Assembly: GCF_019396385.1 (NCBI RefSeq)
Contig: NZ_JAHKRN010000009.1
Coordinates: 124,001 to 188,000, forward strand
DNA: 64,000 nucleotides
Direction: 5' to 3'
Source of the DNA: Nonomuraea harbinensis
GTDB taxonomy: Bacteria > Actinomycetota > Actinomycetes > Streptosporangiales > Streptosporangiaceae
Position numbers and translations under genes: made by a program. Numbering within the stretch: the first letter of the stretch is position 1; every line of letters starts with the position of its first letter. Shown here piece after piece: positions 25,950-34,306 of the stretch. The notes beneath the pieces were generated by a model. That model was not told where the DNA came from, made no database searches, and worked only from the letters and a program-made list of their open reading frames with translations.

Positions 25950-27191
25950 ATGGGTACGGGTAGGTTTGGGCGGGTGTCAGAAGCCTCCGCTCCGGCCCAG
26001 CCACGCCTGGCGTGGCTGGACGCGCTGCGTGGCATCGGCGCGCTGGCCGTGGTCGCCGAGCACATGACCCCGTGGTTCCTGCCTTCCGTGCGCCCGCAGT
26101 GGTTCCATCTCGGCGTGTACGGGATCTTCGTGTTCTTCCTGGTCAGCGGCTACATCATCCCGGCGTCGCTGGAGCGCCACGGCGACGTGCGCACGTTCTG
26201 GCTCAGCCGCGTGTTCCGCCTCTACCCGCTCTTCCTGGCCGTCGGCCTGCTGGTGGTCGCGCTCCACTGGTGGGTGCCGGTCCGCGAGGCGGTCGAGCGC
26301 GACTGGGCGTCGGTCGCCGGCCACGCCACCATGCTGCTCGACGTCGTGGACGTGGCCGGGGTCGCCGACACCATGTGGACGCTCTCGTACGAGATGGTGT
26401 TCTACCTGATGGTCACGGCCCTGTTCATGGTCCGGCTGCACCACCGCAGCGGGCTGCTGGCGATGCTGTTCGCGGCCGGGGCGGTGGCGACCGGGGTGCT
26501 GATGACGCGGGGGGTGCTGACCGGCGGCTGGGTCGCGTACGTGTCGTGCGCGGTGTTCGCGACCGGCCTCGTCTGCCTGATCACCGGGCGGTTCCGCCGG
26601 ACGGCCGCGGCCGTGCTGGGCGTGATGGCGCTGACGCTGCTGGTGCTGGGCAGCCGGGTGCCGTGGGTGGGGGTGGCGGTGCTGGCGCTGATGTTCGCCG
26701 GGACCGCGATCTACCGCTGGGAGCGGGGCGAGGGCCGGTTGTGGCCGGTGGCGGTCACGCTCGTGGCGGTCGCCTGCGTGCCGTTCTGGGCGATCATGGC
26801 CGGGTGGTGGTGGGTCCAGCCCGACATCTGGATCACCACGATCGTGCTCGTGGCCGCCACGTTCGCGGCGGGCATGGCGCTGCGCGGGCGGCGGGTGCCC
26901 CGGGTGCTCGTCTGGCTGGGGCTCGTCAGCTACTCGCTCTATCTGGTGCACCACCCGCTGCTGAGGTACTTCACCTGGGTGTCCGGCGATCTCCGGGCGG
27001 AGCCGCTGCCCTACCAGCTCGCCATGACGGCGCTGGCGCTGACGATGGTGGTGCTGGTGAGCGCGTTCACGTACCGCTTCGTGGAGCGGCCCATGCAGGA
27101 GCTGGGCCGGCGGATCGCGCGGTCGAGGTCGTCCACCGTTCCAGCGCGGGGGCCAGCAGAGGATGCCTCAGCAACGTCCGCCGCACGATAG
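25950..27191 (+). CDS. Acyltransferase 3 family (OafA/YrhL-type) membrane protein
   Basis: 413-residue integral membrane O-acyltransferase with about ten spans. It starts with the family signature WLDALRGIGALAVVAEHMTPWF and contains FFLVSGYIIPASLERHG, FWLSRVFRLYPLF and MWTLSYEMVFYL, all typical. Such enzymes acylate surface carbohydrates, antibiotics or lipids using acyl-CoA on the cytoplasmic side. ATG 25950 is given; GTG 25974 is an alternative and lies closer to the conserved domain. Its 3' end overlaps the convergent gene at 27067 by 125 bp. Confidence 0.88.
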   Translation: MGTGRFGRVSEASAPAQPRLAWLDALRGIGALAVVAEHMTPWFLPSVRPQWFHLGVYGIFVFFLVSGYIIPASLERHGDVRTFWLSRVFRLYPLFLAVGLLVVALHWWVPVREAVERDWASVAGHATMLLDVVDVAGVADTMWTLSYEMVFYLMVTALFMVRLHHRSGLLAMLFAAGAVATGVLMTRGVLTGGWVAYVSCAVFATGLVCLITGRFRRTAAAVLGVMALTLLVLGSRVPWVGVAVLALMFAGTAIYRWERGEGRLWPVAVTLVAVACVPFWAIMAGWWWVQPDIWITTIVLVAATFAAGMALRGRRVPRVLVWLGLVSYSLYLVHHPLLRYFTWVSGDLRAEPLPYQLAMTALALTMVVLVSAFTYRFVERPMQELGRRIARSRSSTVPARGPAEDASATSAAR

Positions 27192-27597
27192 GGTCCTCCG
27201 CCATCAGGAACGCCAGGTGGCGGACCGCGTGCGCGGCCACGTGGGCCACCTCCACCCGCTCCGGCGAGGGCCGGGCGGGAGCCGAGCCCATGGCGAGCTC
27301 CAGCCGGGGCAGCGCGACGGCGGGCAGCCACGGCGCGGGGTCGGGGCACACCGCGTAGGTGAGCACGATCTCGCCGCCCGCCAGGTGGCGCCAGCTCGTG
27401 GAGTGGACGACGGTGAGCGGGTCGCCGGCGGAGATCCCGCAGGCGCGGCGCGCGGCCTCGTCGGGGCTCTCGCCGGGCTCCGGACGCGTCTCGGCGCGCC
27501 GGTAAGCCCACGAACTGTCGGCGTCCGCCCTTAGCATGAGCGTCTCGACCCAGACCACGTGTCTTCCCGTCACCGTCCGCAGCTTACTGCCAATCAT
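27067..27597 (-). CDS. Hypothetical protein, possible NUDIX-like fold
   Basis: 176-residue protein I do not recognise with confidence. The N-terminal part (GRHVVWVETLMLRADADSSWAYRRAETRPEPGESPDEAARR) resembles the strand-helix start of NUDIX-like proteins, but no NUDIX box is visible. A conserved-looking stretch, VEVAHVAAHAVRHLAFLM, follows. The start is ATG 27597, or possibly the GTG eight codons inside. The last 40 codons (rich in Ala, Pro, Trp and Ser/Thr) overlap the end of the acyltransferase gene on the other strand, so the C-terminus may be a read-through extension after loss of an earlier stop. Confidence 0.55.
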   Translation of the reverse strand: MIGSKLRTVTGRHVVWVETLMLRADADSSWAYRRAETRPEPGESPDEAARRACGISAGDPLTVVHSTSWRHLAGGEIVLTYAVCPDPAPWLPAVALPRLELAMGSAPARPSPERVEVAHVAAHAVRHLAFLMAEDPIVRRTLLRHPLLAPALERWTTSTARSAGPAPAWAAPRSGT

Positions 27598-27678
27598 ACG
27601 CAATAACGTAAATCCCGCATGTGTGTCGCCTCTCTTGCGGTAGTGGCCGGGAGGCGGACGACGGAAGGGGGAGGGCCC

Positions 27679-28863
27679 ATGCCCGGCTTGCTCGTGCTGA
27701 TGGGATCGGGAGAGACGAGCCCGACCATGGTGGAGGTGCACCGCGCCGCCGCGCGCCGGCTGCGGCCGGGGGCGCGGGCCGTGCTGCTCGACACGCCGTA
27801 CGCGTTCCAGGAGAACGCGGCCGACATCTCCGCGCGCGCCCGCCGCTACTTCGCCCGCAGTGTCGGCCTGGACGTCGAGGTGGCGCCCGGCGTCGCCGGC
27901 GCCGACTGGGTGTTCTCCGGGCCGGGCAGCCCCACCTACGCGCTCGACCGCTGGACCCACTCCGGCGTGGCCGGCGACCTGCGGGCCCGGGTGCGGGCGC
28001 GGTCCGGGGTGACCGTGCTCGCCTCCGCCGCCGCCTGCACGGCCGGCCTGGCGACGGTGCCGGTGTACGAGATCTACAAGGTCGGCGCCGAGCCCTGCTG
28101 GCGCGAGGGCATCGACCTGCTGGAGCCGCTCGGGCTGCACGCCGTGCTGATCCCCCACTTCGACAACGCCGAGGGCGGCACCCACGACACCCGCTACTGC
28201 TACCTGGGGGAGCGGCGGCTGTCGCGGATGGAGCGCGAGCTGCCGCCGGGCACCGCCGTGCTCGGCGTCGACGAGCACACCGCGCTCGTCGTCGACCTGG
28301 AGACGGAGGCCGTCGAGGTGGCGGGCCGCGGCGGCGTCACGGTCCGGCTGCCCGGCTCGGTCACCGTGCTGCCCGCGGGCACCCGCACCGGGCTCGCCGA
28401 GCTGCGCCGCCTGGCCGAGGGCGGCGCCGGCACGCCCGTCCCGGCCCCGCCGCCGGCGGTCCGGCAGGCCGGGGTGACGCTGGAGGAGACCATGAGTGCC
28501 GCCGAGCGCGCCTTCGCCGCGGCGGTGGCCGCGCCCGACCTGGCGGCGGCCGCCCGCGCGGTGCTGGAGCTGGAGGCCGAGATCGTCTCCTGGGCGGCCG
28601 ACACCGAGGAAGACGCGGGCGGCGTCGACCAGGCCAGAGAGCTGATGCGGCTGCTGATCGCCCGGCTCGGCGAGCAGGCGGCCACGGCGGGCGTCCACAC
28701 CGTCATGGGCCCGCTCCTGGCGCTCCGCGGCGAGCTGCGCGCCCAGGGCCGCTACGAGGTGGCCGACGCGCTGCGCGAGGCCCTGCTGGAGGGCGGCGTG
28801 CTGGTGGAAGACACCCCCGACGGCCCGCGCTGGTCGGTCGTGCCCCCGCCGCGCCCTCGGTGA
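27679..28863 (+). CDS. Peptidase S51-like domain fused to a CysRS-type C-terminal tail
   Basis: 394 residues. The N-terminal part (about 1-250) is a class-I glutamine-amidotransferase-like fold as in cyanophycinase/PepE (LLVLMGSGETSPTMVEVHR, WVFSGPGSPTYAL, a Ser in VLASAAACTAG at the nucleophile-elbow position). The C-terminal 120 residues are helical and end ELRAQGRYEVADALREALL...VLVEDTPDGPRW, which matches the DALR/anticodon-side end of cysteinyl-tRNA synthetases and MshC; no aminoacylation domain is present. Strong RBS GGGGGAGG precedes ATG 27679. Function unknown: a tRNA-Cys or cysteine-adduct peptidase role is speculative. Confidence 0.75.
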   Translation: MPGLLVLMGSGETSPTMVEVHRAAARRLRPGARAVLLDTPYAFQENAADISARARRYFARSVGLDVEVAPGVAGADWVFSGPGSPTYALDRWTHSGVAGDLRARVRARSGVTVLASAAACTAGLATVPVYEIYKVGAEPCWREGIDLLEPLGLHAVLIPHFDNAEGGTHDTRYCYLGERRLSRMERELPPGTAVLGVDEHTALVVDLETEAVEVAGRGGVTVRLPGSVTVLPAGTRTGLAELRRLAEGGAGTPVPAPPPAVRQAGVTLEETMSAAERAFAAAVAAPDLAAAARAVLELEAEIVSWAADTEEDAGGVDQARELMRLLIARLGEQAATAGVHTVMGPLLALRGELRAQGRYEVADALREALLEGGVLVEDTPDGPRWSVVPPPRPR

Positions 28864-28947
28864 GCCATCGCGGGATCGAACCCCGGGGCGCGCGGGCGCG
28901 TACCTGTCTGCGAGGGCTCCGGCGAGGGAGGCGGCGACGTGCGGTGG

Positions 28948-30231
28948 CTAGCGGCGCGGCTTGTCGATGCGGGCGCCGTCGGGGGTGAAGATCATCAACC
29001 GGCTCATGTCCACGCCCACCTTGGCCGCGTCGCCCGTACGCCACACCGGGCGGTTGCCCAGCCGGACCGTCAGGTCGGCGCGGCGGTGCACGCCGTTGCC
29101 GACGTTCTGGCCGACCTGCTCCTGTTCCTGCGGCTCCTCCTCCCGCTGCGGGAACATGCGCCGCATCAGCGCGCCGATCCCGCCCGAGGCGGCGTGATGG
29201 CCGTTGCGCCCCTCGCGCGGGTCCGGCGGCTCGGGCACCGGCACGGCCGGCACCCCGCACTCGATGTAGGCCATCCACTCGTGGCCGTGATACTCCAGCG
29301 TGCGCACCCGTCCGTAGAAGGCCGGTCCGTCGTACGACTCCGGCACCGGCGCCAGCCCGTCCGGCCGCATGCCGACCAGCACCTGCCCGCCGGTGTGCTG
29401 CGAGATCGCGTACGCGCGCGGGTCGCTCCACGGGATGGACAGCCGGTGCGGGCCGAAGTCCAACAGGACGAACTGGTTCTGCGGCGTGTGCACGCTGGCC
29501 GAGAGCAGGTTGAGCTGCTGGGAGTTGAGGAACGCGGCGACGAAGGCGGTCGCTGGATCGTTGTAAATCTGGGCCGGAGTGCCGACGTCCTGCAGCACGC
29601 CGCGGTTCAGGATCGCGATGCGGTCGGCCAGCGTCAGCGCCTCCACCTGGTCGTGCGTCACGTAGATGGTGGTGATGCCGAGCGACCTGACCAGCGCGGA
29701 GATCTCCATGCGCAGCTCGGTCCGCATCCCCGCGTCCAGGTTCGACAGCGGCTCGTCCATCAGGAACAGCTTGGGCTGCCTGACGATCGCGCGGCCCATG
29801 GCCACCCGCTGGCGCTGGCCGCCGGAGAGCGTTCCCGGCCGCCGCTCCAGGGTCTCGTCGATGTGCAGGGCCTTGGACAACTCGGTGACGCGGTCGCGCA
29901 CCATCTGCGGGTCCGCCTTGGCGATCTCCAGGGGGAAGGCGATGTTGCCGCGCACGGTCCGGTGCGGGTAGAGGGCGCCGCTCTGGAACACCATGGCCAC
30001 GTCGCGGTCGCGCGGGGCCACGTGGTTGGCGAGCTGGCCGTCGAGCCAGAGCTCGCCCTCGGTGATGTCCTCAAGGCCGGCGATCATGCGCAGCAGTGTG
30101 GACTTGCCGCAACCGGACGGGCCGAGGAGGACGAGGAACTCGCCGTCCTCGGCCCTAAGGCTCAGCTTGTCGACCGCCAGGTAATCACCTGGATACACCT
30201 TGGTCACGTTGTCGAGAACGACTGAGCTCAT
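28948..30231 (-). CDS. msiK: Sugar ABC transporter ATPase, MsiK/UgpC-like, with C-terminal insertion
   Basis: 427-residue ATPase of CUT1 importers. Walker A GPSGCGKST, Q-loop MVFQSGALYPH, signature LSGGQRQRVAMGRA, Walker B LFLMDEPLSN and H-loop VTHDQ are intact; a TOBE/MOI regulatory domain follows. The usual length is about 370 residues; about 50 extra lie in the TOBE region (EPPDPREGRNGHH to EQEQVGQNVG, acidic and Gln-rich). Start ATG 30231 begins MSSVVLDNVTKVYPG and has AAGGTG upstream. Since the cellobiose, maltose and GH4-linked importers here lack ATPases, it probably serves several. It diverges from the alpha-glucosidase gene. Confidence 0.88.
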   Translation of the reverse strand: MSSVVLDNVTKVYPGDYLAVDKLSLRAEDGEFLVLLGPSGCGKSTLLRMIAGLEDITEGELWLDGQLANHVAPRDRDVAMVFQSGALYPHRTVRGNIAFPLEIAKADPQMVRDRVTELSKALHIDETLERRPGTLSGGQRQRVAMGRAIVRQPKLFLMDEPLSNLDAGMRTELRMEISALVRSLGITTIYVTHDQVEALTLADRIAILNRGVLQDVGTPAQIYNDPATAFVAAFLNSQQLNLLSASVHTPQNQFVLLDFGPHRLSIPWSDPRAYAISQHTGGQVLVGMRPDGLAPVPESYDGPAFYGRVRTLEYHGHEWMAYIECGVPAVPVPEPPDPREGRNGHHAASGGIGALMRRMFPQREEEPQEQEQVGQNVGNGVHRRADLTVRLGNRPVWRTGDAAKVGVDMSRLMIFTPDGARIDKPRR

Positions 30232-30406
30232 GGGCCCACACCTTGCGCGCGTGTCACCTGTGACGGGGACGGATTGAAGAGGTAGTACATCGCGCATTAA
30301 CACTGCATGTCCACCCTTGACATAAAAGTTCTGCTGATACCTGGTTTCGGTCGAGAGTTTTGGGGTGCCTTACGCCGTTATTTCCGAAATGTGTTAGTTG
30401 GAAGGG

Positions 30407-30421
30407 CTTGCGAAAACTTGC
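30407..30421 (+). promoter_or_regulatory. CTTGC-N5-CTTGC direct repeat upstream of alpha-glucosidase
   Basis: CTTGC-GAAAA-CTTGC, with the same 10-bp period and A-rich spacer as the site at 17124-17138 before malE. It lies 41 bp upstream of the alpha-glucosidase start, in the 230-bp region shared with the divergent msiK gene. Best explanation: a common maltose-regulon operator. Confidence 0.65.
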
Positions 30422-30461
30422 GGTAAGGTCTTTCAATGGTCGGGACTCAGGGGGGTGGCTT

Positions 30462-31931
30462 ATGGCGACGTGGTGGCGGGACGCCGCGATCTACCAGGTG
30501 TACGTGCGTAGTTTCGCCGACGGGGACGGCGACGGGGTCGGCGACCTGATAGGCGTCCGTGATCGCCTGCCCTACCTCGCCGCGCTCGGCGTGGACGCGA
30601 TCTGGCTGACGCCCTTCTACCCCTCGCCTATGGCCGACTTCGGCTACGACGTAGCCGACTACCGCGACGTCGACCCGCTCTTCGGCACGCTCGGCGACGC
30701 CAAGGCGCTGATCGACGAGTCCCACGGGCTCGGCCTGCGGGTGATCGTCGACATCGTGCCCAACCACACCTCCGACCAGCACCCCTGGTTCCAGGAGGCG
30801 CTGCGCGGGGCCAACCGCGACCGCTACGTCTTCCGCGACCGGCCCAACGACTGGGAGTCCATCTTCGGCGGCCCGGCCTGGACGCAGGTCGCCGACGGCC
30901 AGTGGTACCTCCACCTGTTCGACCCCTCCCAGCCCGACCTCAACTGGGAGCATCCCGAGGTGCGGGCCGAGTTCGAGTCGATCCTGCGCTTCTGGCTCGA
31001 CCTGGGCGTCGACGGCTTCCGGATCGACGTGGCGCACGGCATGGTCAAACCGGCCGGCCTGCCCGACATCGGTCACTCCGGGCAGACCCGGCTCATCGGC
31101 AACGACGTGGTGCCGTACTTCGACAACGACGGCGTGCACGAGATCCACCGGTCGTGGCGGCGCATCCTCGACTCGTACCCGGGGGAGCGCATCGGCGTGG
31201 CCGAGGCCTGGGCGCCCACCCCCGAGCGCCTGGCCCTCTACGTGCGGCCGGACGAGCTGCACCAGGCGTTCAACTTCCACTACCTGTTCGCCCCCTGGGA
31301 GGCTCAGGCGCTGCGCGAGGTGATCGACAGCTCGCTCGCCACCGCCGCCTCGGTCGGCGCGCCGACCACCTGGGTGCTGTCCAACCACGACGTCAAGCGT
31401 CACGTCACCCGCTACGGCAGCCTGGCCAGGGCCCGCGCCGCCGCCCTGCTCACGCTCGCCCTGCCCGGCTCCGCCTACATCTACCAGGGCGACGAGCTGG
31501 GCCTGCCCGAGGTGCTCGACCTGCCGGAAGAGGTCCTGCGCGACCCGCAGCGGCTGCGCGACCCCGACAGCGGCCGCGACGGCTGCCGGGTGCCGCTGCC
31601 CTGGACGCGCGACCTCGGCTGGCGTGAGCCGTGGCTGCCCATCCCCGCCGCGTGGGCCGGGCTCAGCGTGGAGGCCCAGCAGGGCGTGCCCGGCTCCACC
31701 CTGGAGCTCTACCGGGAGGCGCTCCGGCTGCGCCGCTCCTTCGACGGCGACCTGACCTGGCACGACTCTCCCGAGGGGACCCTCGTGCTGTCGCGGGGCG
31801 ACCTGCTGTGCACCGTCAACCTGACCGGGTCACCGGTCGGCTTCGCCGTCGACGGCGACCTCCTGCTGGCCTCGGACGAGCCCGGCGCGCCCGATTCGGC
31901 GGCCTGGTGGAGAATGAGGCATCCGGCCTGA
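30462..31931 (+). CDS. aglA: GH13 alpha-glucosidase
   Basis: 489-residue cytoplasmic enzyme of the oligo-1,6-glucosidase/alpha-glucosidase subgroup, releasing glucose from maltose and short maltodextrins. It shows AIYQVYVRSFADGDGDGVGDL, DIVPNHTSDQHPW, nucleophile Asp189 in FRIDVAHG, acid/base Glu248 in VAEAWAP and Asp310 in LSNHDVKRH. It is shorter than the 550-residue average because the C-terminal beta domain is compact. Start ATG 30462 has AGGGGGG upstream. Shares a promoter-region motif with malE and is followed by a LacI gene, so it belongs to maltodextrin use. Confidence 0.9.
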   Translation: MATWWRDAAIYQVYVRSFADGDGDGVGDLIGVRDRLPYLAALGVDAIWLTPFYPSPMADFGYDVADYRDVDPLFGTLGDAKALIDESHGLGLRVIVDIVPNHTSDQHPWFQEALRGANRDRYVFRDRPNDWESIFGGPAWTQVADGQWYLHLFDPSQPDLNWEHPEVRAEFESILRFWLDLGVDGFRIDVAHGMVKPAGLPDIGHSGQTRLIGNDVVPYFDNDGVHEIHRSWRRILDSYPGERIGVAEAWAPTPERLALYVRPDELHQAFNFHYLFAPWEAQALREVIDSSLATAASVGAPTTWVLSNHDVKRHVTRYGSLARARAAALLTLALPGSAYIYQGDELGLPEVLDLPEEVLRDPQRLRDPDSGRDGCRVPLPWTRDLGWREPWLPIPAAWAGLSVEAQQGVPGSTLELYREALRLRRSFDGDLTWHDSPEGTLVLSRGDLLCTVNLTGSPVGFAVDGDLLLASDEPGAPDSAAWWRMRHPA

Positions 31932-32150
31932 CGGGTTCCCGCTTCACGGCCCGTCGCCCGCGCGAGAGGATTCTCGTTGAGGTCCCACACCGGCTCCACA
32001 GGCCTTCCGGCGCTCCGCCGGCCCGTCGGCGAGCGCCTCGGACCGTCTGCCGGACGATCGAGGCCGGTTCGCACTGCTGTTCGATATGAGACGATGTGCC
32101 GGACCGTGAATCGCCTGCCTCTTGTGATGCTCCGCAAGGGTCCGATTCCT

Positions 32151-32170
32151 CCCTCGCCTGAAGGCGGGGG
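32151..32170 (+). repeat. Leader hairpin before the LacI gene, resembling an IS200/IS605 right end
   Basis: CCCTCGCC-TGAA-GGCGGGGG forms an 8-bp stem with one wobble pair, closed by a TGAA tetraloop, and is followed by CTTACTCGGAGGTTTCTG and the LacI ATG. The block ATTCC-TCCC-hairpin-GGAGG looks like the right end of IS200/IS605 (TnpB) elements as I remember them. No tnpA or tnpB remains, so it could equally be an ordinary leader structure. Confidence 0.35.
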
Positions 32171-32188
32171 CTTACTCGGAGGTTTCTG

Positions 32189-33214
32189 ATGAACGGACCC
32201 GCCCGCCTTGCCGACATCGCCGCCCAGGCCGGGGTGAGCGAGGCCACGGTCAGCCGCGTGCTCAACGGCAAGCCGGGCGTCTCGGCGACGACCCGCCAGG
32301 CGGTCATGACAGCGCTCGACCTCATGGGCTACGAGCGGCCGCCCCGGCTGCGCCAGCGCAGCAACGGCCTCATCGGGCTGGTCACCCCCGAGCTCGACAA
32401 CCCGATCTTCCCGGCGTTCGCGCAGGCCATCGAGAAGGCGCTGACCCAGCACGGCTACACGCCCGTGCTCTGCACCCAGCTGCCCGGCGGCGCCCCCGAG
32501 GACGAGTTCACCGAACTGCTGGTCGACCGCGGGGTGAGCGGCATCGTGTTCGTGTCAGGGTTACACGCCGACACCACCGCCCGCATGGACCGCTACACCC
32601 GGCTCACCGACCGCGGCCTGCCGATCGTGCTGGTCGACGGCTACAACGAGCACATCGACGCCCCCTTCATCTCGGCCGACGACCGCATGGCCGCCCGCCT
32701 CGCCGTCCGTCACCTGGCCGACCTCGGCCACGAGCGCATCGGGCTGGCGCTCGGGCCGCGCCGGTTCGTCCCCGTCATCCGCAAGATCGAAGGCTTCCGC
32801 GAGGCCATGAGGGTGCTCCTCGGCGCCGACGACGTGGACGACCTCATCACCCACTCGCTGTTCTCCGTCGAGGGCGGCCAGGCCGCCGCCACGCAGCTCC
32901 TCGACCGCGGCTGCACCGGCATCGTGTGCGCCAGCGACCTGATGGCGCTGGGCGCGATCCGCGCCTGCCGCCAGCGCGGGCTCGCCGTGCCGGGCGAGGT
33001 GTCGGTGGTCGGCTTCGACGACTCGCCGCTCATCGCCTTCACCGACCCGCCGCTGACCACCGTGCGCAAACCGATCGGCCCGATGGCCACGGCCGCCGTG
33101 CAGACCCTCCTCGAAGAGGTCGGCGGCGCGTCCGCCAAGCACGTCGAGCTCATCTTCCAGCCCGAGCTGGTGGTCCGCGGCTCCACCGGCTCCGGCCCGC
33201 TGGTCAACCGGTGA
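32189..33214 (+). CDS. LacI-family transcriptional regulator, candidate maltose regulator
   Basis: 341-residue repressor. The N-terminal helix-turn-helix and hinge (ARLADIAAQAGVSEATVSRVLNGKPGVSATTR, then YERPPRLRQRSNGLIGLV) are followed by a periplasmic-binding-like sugar-sensing domain (about 60-335, with VSVVGFDDSPLIAFTDPPLTTV). RBS GGAGG precedes the ATG. It lies 257 bp downstream of aglA on the same strand. The shared CTTGC repeats before malE and aglA make it the likely maltose-regulon repressor (MalR-like). Codon 125 is TTA. An alternative target would be the following sugar-kinase gene. Confidence 0.85.
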   Translation: MNGPARLADIAAQAGVSEATVSRVLNGKPGVSATTRQAVMTALDLMGYERPPRLRQRSNGLIGLVTPELDNPIFPAFAQAIEKALTQHGYTPVLCTQLPGGAPEDEFTELLVDRGVSGIVFVSGLHADTTARMDRYTRLTDRGLPIVLVDGYNEHIDAPFISADDRMAARLAVRHLADLGHERIGLALGPRRFVPVIRKIEGFREAMRVLLGADDVDDLITHSLFSVEGGQAAATQLLDRGCTGIVCASDLMALGAIRACRQRGLAVPGEVSVVGFDDSPLIAFTDPPLTTVRKPIGPMATAAVQTLLEEVGGASAKHVELIFQPELVVRGSTGSGPLVNR

Positions 33215-33427
33215 TGCTTCTGGCAATGTCCGGCCGGGGGCCAGCTGAGGGTCTGTTCGGGTGATTCTTCGGGGAACCTCCGGCTGGGTGTGGCTCCGGG
33301 TGGCCGCGGACCGTCGTCGGGGCAGGCAAGGGCTTTTTGGGAAACCCCTCGGGCCGGGCGCCGTCATGCGTGCCTTACGGCCCGCTGTGCCCGCCGTAAG
33401 TGCTCGTGCGAGGAGGAGGGCGGGACT

Positions 33428-34306
33428 GTGACGTGTGACGTGCTGGTGCTGGGCGGGGCGGGGGTCGACACCACCGTTTACGTGCCGGAGCTGCCGCTGG
33501 CCTACCGTGACACCTACCCGGTGCCGCCCGTGGTCGATCGGATCGGGAACACCGGGTCAGGGGTGAGCCTCGGGTGCGCGGCCCTCGGGATGGACGTCGC
33601 CTTCGCCGACCTGATCGGCGACGATCCGCAGGGCGCGCTCGTCCGTGACGCGCTGCGCCACGTCGCCTGCGCGTGGGGCACCGCCGCCGGGGGCACCCGG
33701 CGCAGCGTCCTGCTGGTCGCCCCCGACGGCCGCCGCACGTCGTTCTTCGACGCCAAGGCCACCCCCGGCGAGCGCCTGCCCCGCGCGCTCTACGCAGGCG
33801 TCCGGGCCCGCCAGGTGCACGTGTCGCTCTCCGACATCTGCCGCGACGTCTTCGACGACCTCGGCGGCGTGCCCGTCTCCACCGACCTGCACGACTGGGA
33901 CGGGGCCGACGACTTCCACCGGGACTTCGCGTACCGCTCCGACCTGGTGTTCCTGTCAGCCACAGCGCTGGAGGACCCGGTGGCGGCGATGCGCGGCATC
34001 CTGGCCCGCGGGCGCGCCCGCACCGTCGTCTGCACCCGCGGCGCCGGCGGCTGCCTCGTCCTGACGCGCGGCGGCGAGGTGCGCGCCTTCCCCGCCGTCC
34101 CGCTGCCGGCACCGGTCGCCGACAGCAACGGCGCGGGCGACGCGTTCGTCTCCGGCTTCCTGTACGGGACGCTCAACGGGCTGCCGCTGGAGCGGTGCGT
34201 CACGCTGGGGGCGGTCGCCGGGGCGCACGCCTGCACGGTGCCGGGCACCCACGAGTCCCCGATCACCGAGCCCGTCCTCCTGGCCCGCGCCTCAGCAGAC
34301 ACCTGA
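33428..34306 (+). CDS. PfkB-family carbohydrate kinase
   Basis: 292-residue ribokinase-fold kinase. It opens DVLVLGGAGVDTTVYVPELP, has RIGNTGSGVSLGCAALGMDVAFADLIGDD, and the C-terminal PfkB signature SNGAGDAFVSGF with the catalytic Asp. Start GTG 33428 is chosen for the AGGAGGAGG upstream. It phosphorylates a sugar or nucleoside using ATP; the specificity is not visible. It follows the LacI gene by 213 bp on the same strand and may be under its control. Confidence 0.85.
   Translation: MTCDVLVLGGAGVDTTVYVPELPLAYRDTYPVPPVVDRIGNTGSGVSLGCAALGMDVAFADLIGDDPQGALVRDALRHVACAWGTAAGGTRRSVLLVAPDGRRTSFFDAKATPGERLPRALYAGVRARQVHVSLSDICRDVFDDLGGVPVSTDLHDWDGADDFHRDFAYRSDLVFLSATALEDPVAAMRGILARGRARTVVCTRGAGGCLVLTRGGEVRAFPAVPLPAPVADSNGAGDAFVSGFLYGTLNGLPLERCVTLGAVAGAHACTVPGTHESPITEPVLLARASADT

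Noticed and set aside
28868..28900. tRNA-like T-arm (reverse complement of GGGGTTCGATCCC) between the S51-fusion gene and msiK
   Set aside because: No matching acceptor, D or anticodon arms on either strand, and the T-stem itself would be mismatched; chance in G+C-rich DNA.
28948..30231. ATPase as a dedicated maltose MalK
   Set aside because: It is not in the mal operon and two other importers also lack ATPases; a shared MsiK-type role is the simpler reading, though not excluded.
30317..30345. TTGACA at 30317 as a -35 box for the alpha-glucosidase
   Set aside because: No acceptable -10 hexamer at 16-18 bp; not called as a promoter.
32007..32021. Hairpin CCGGCG-CTC-CGCCGG after the alpha-glucosidase, as a terminator
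   Set aside because: Only 6 bp of stem and no T-tract; too weak to call in this base composition.
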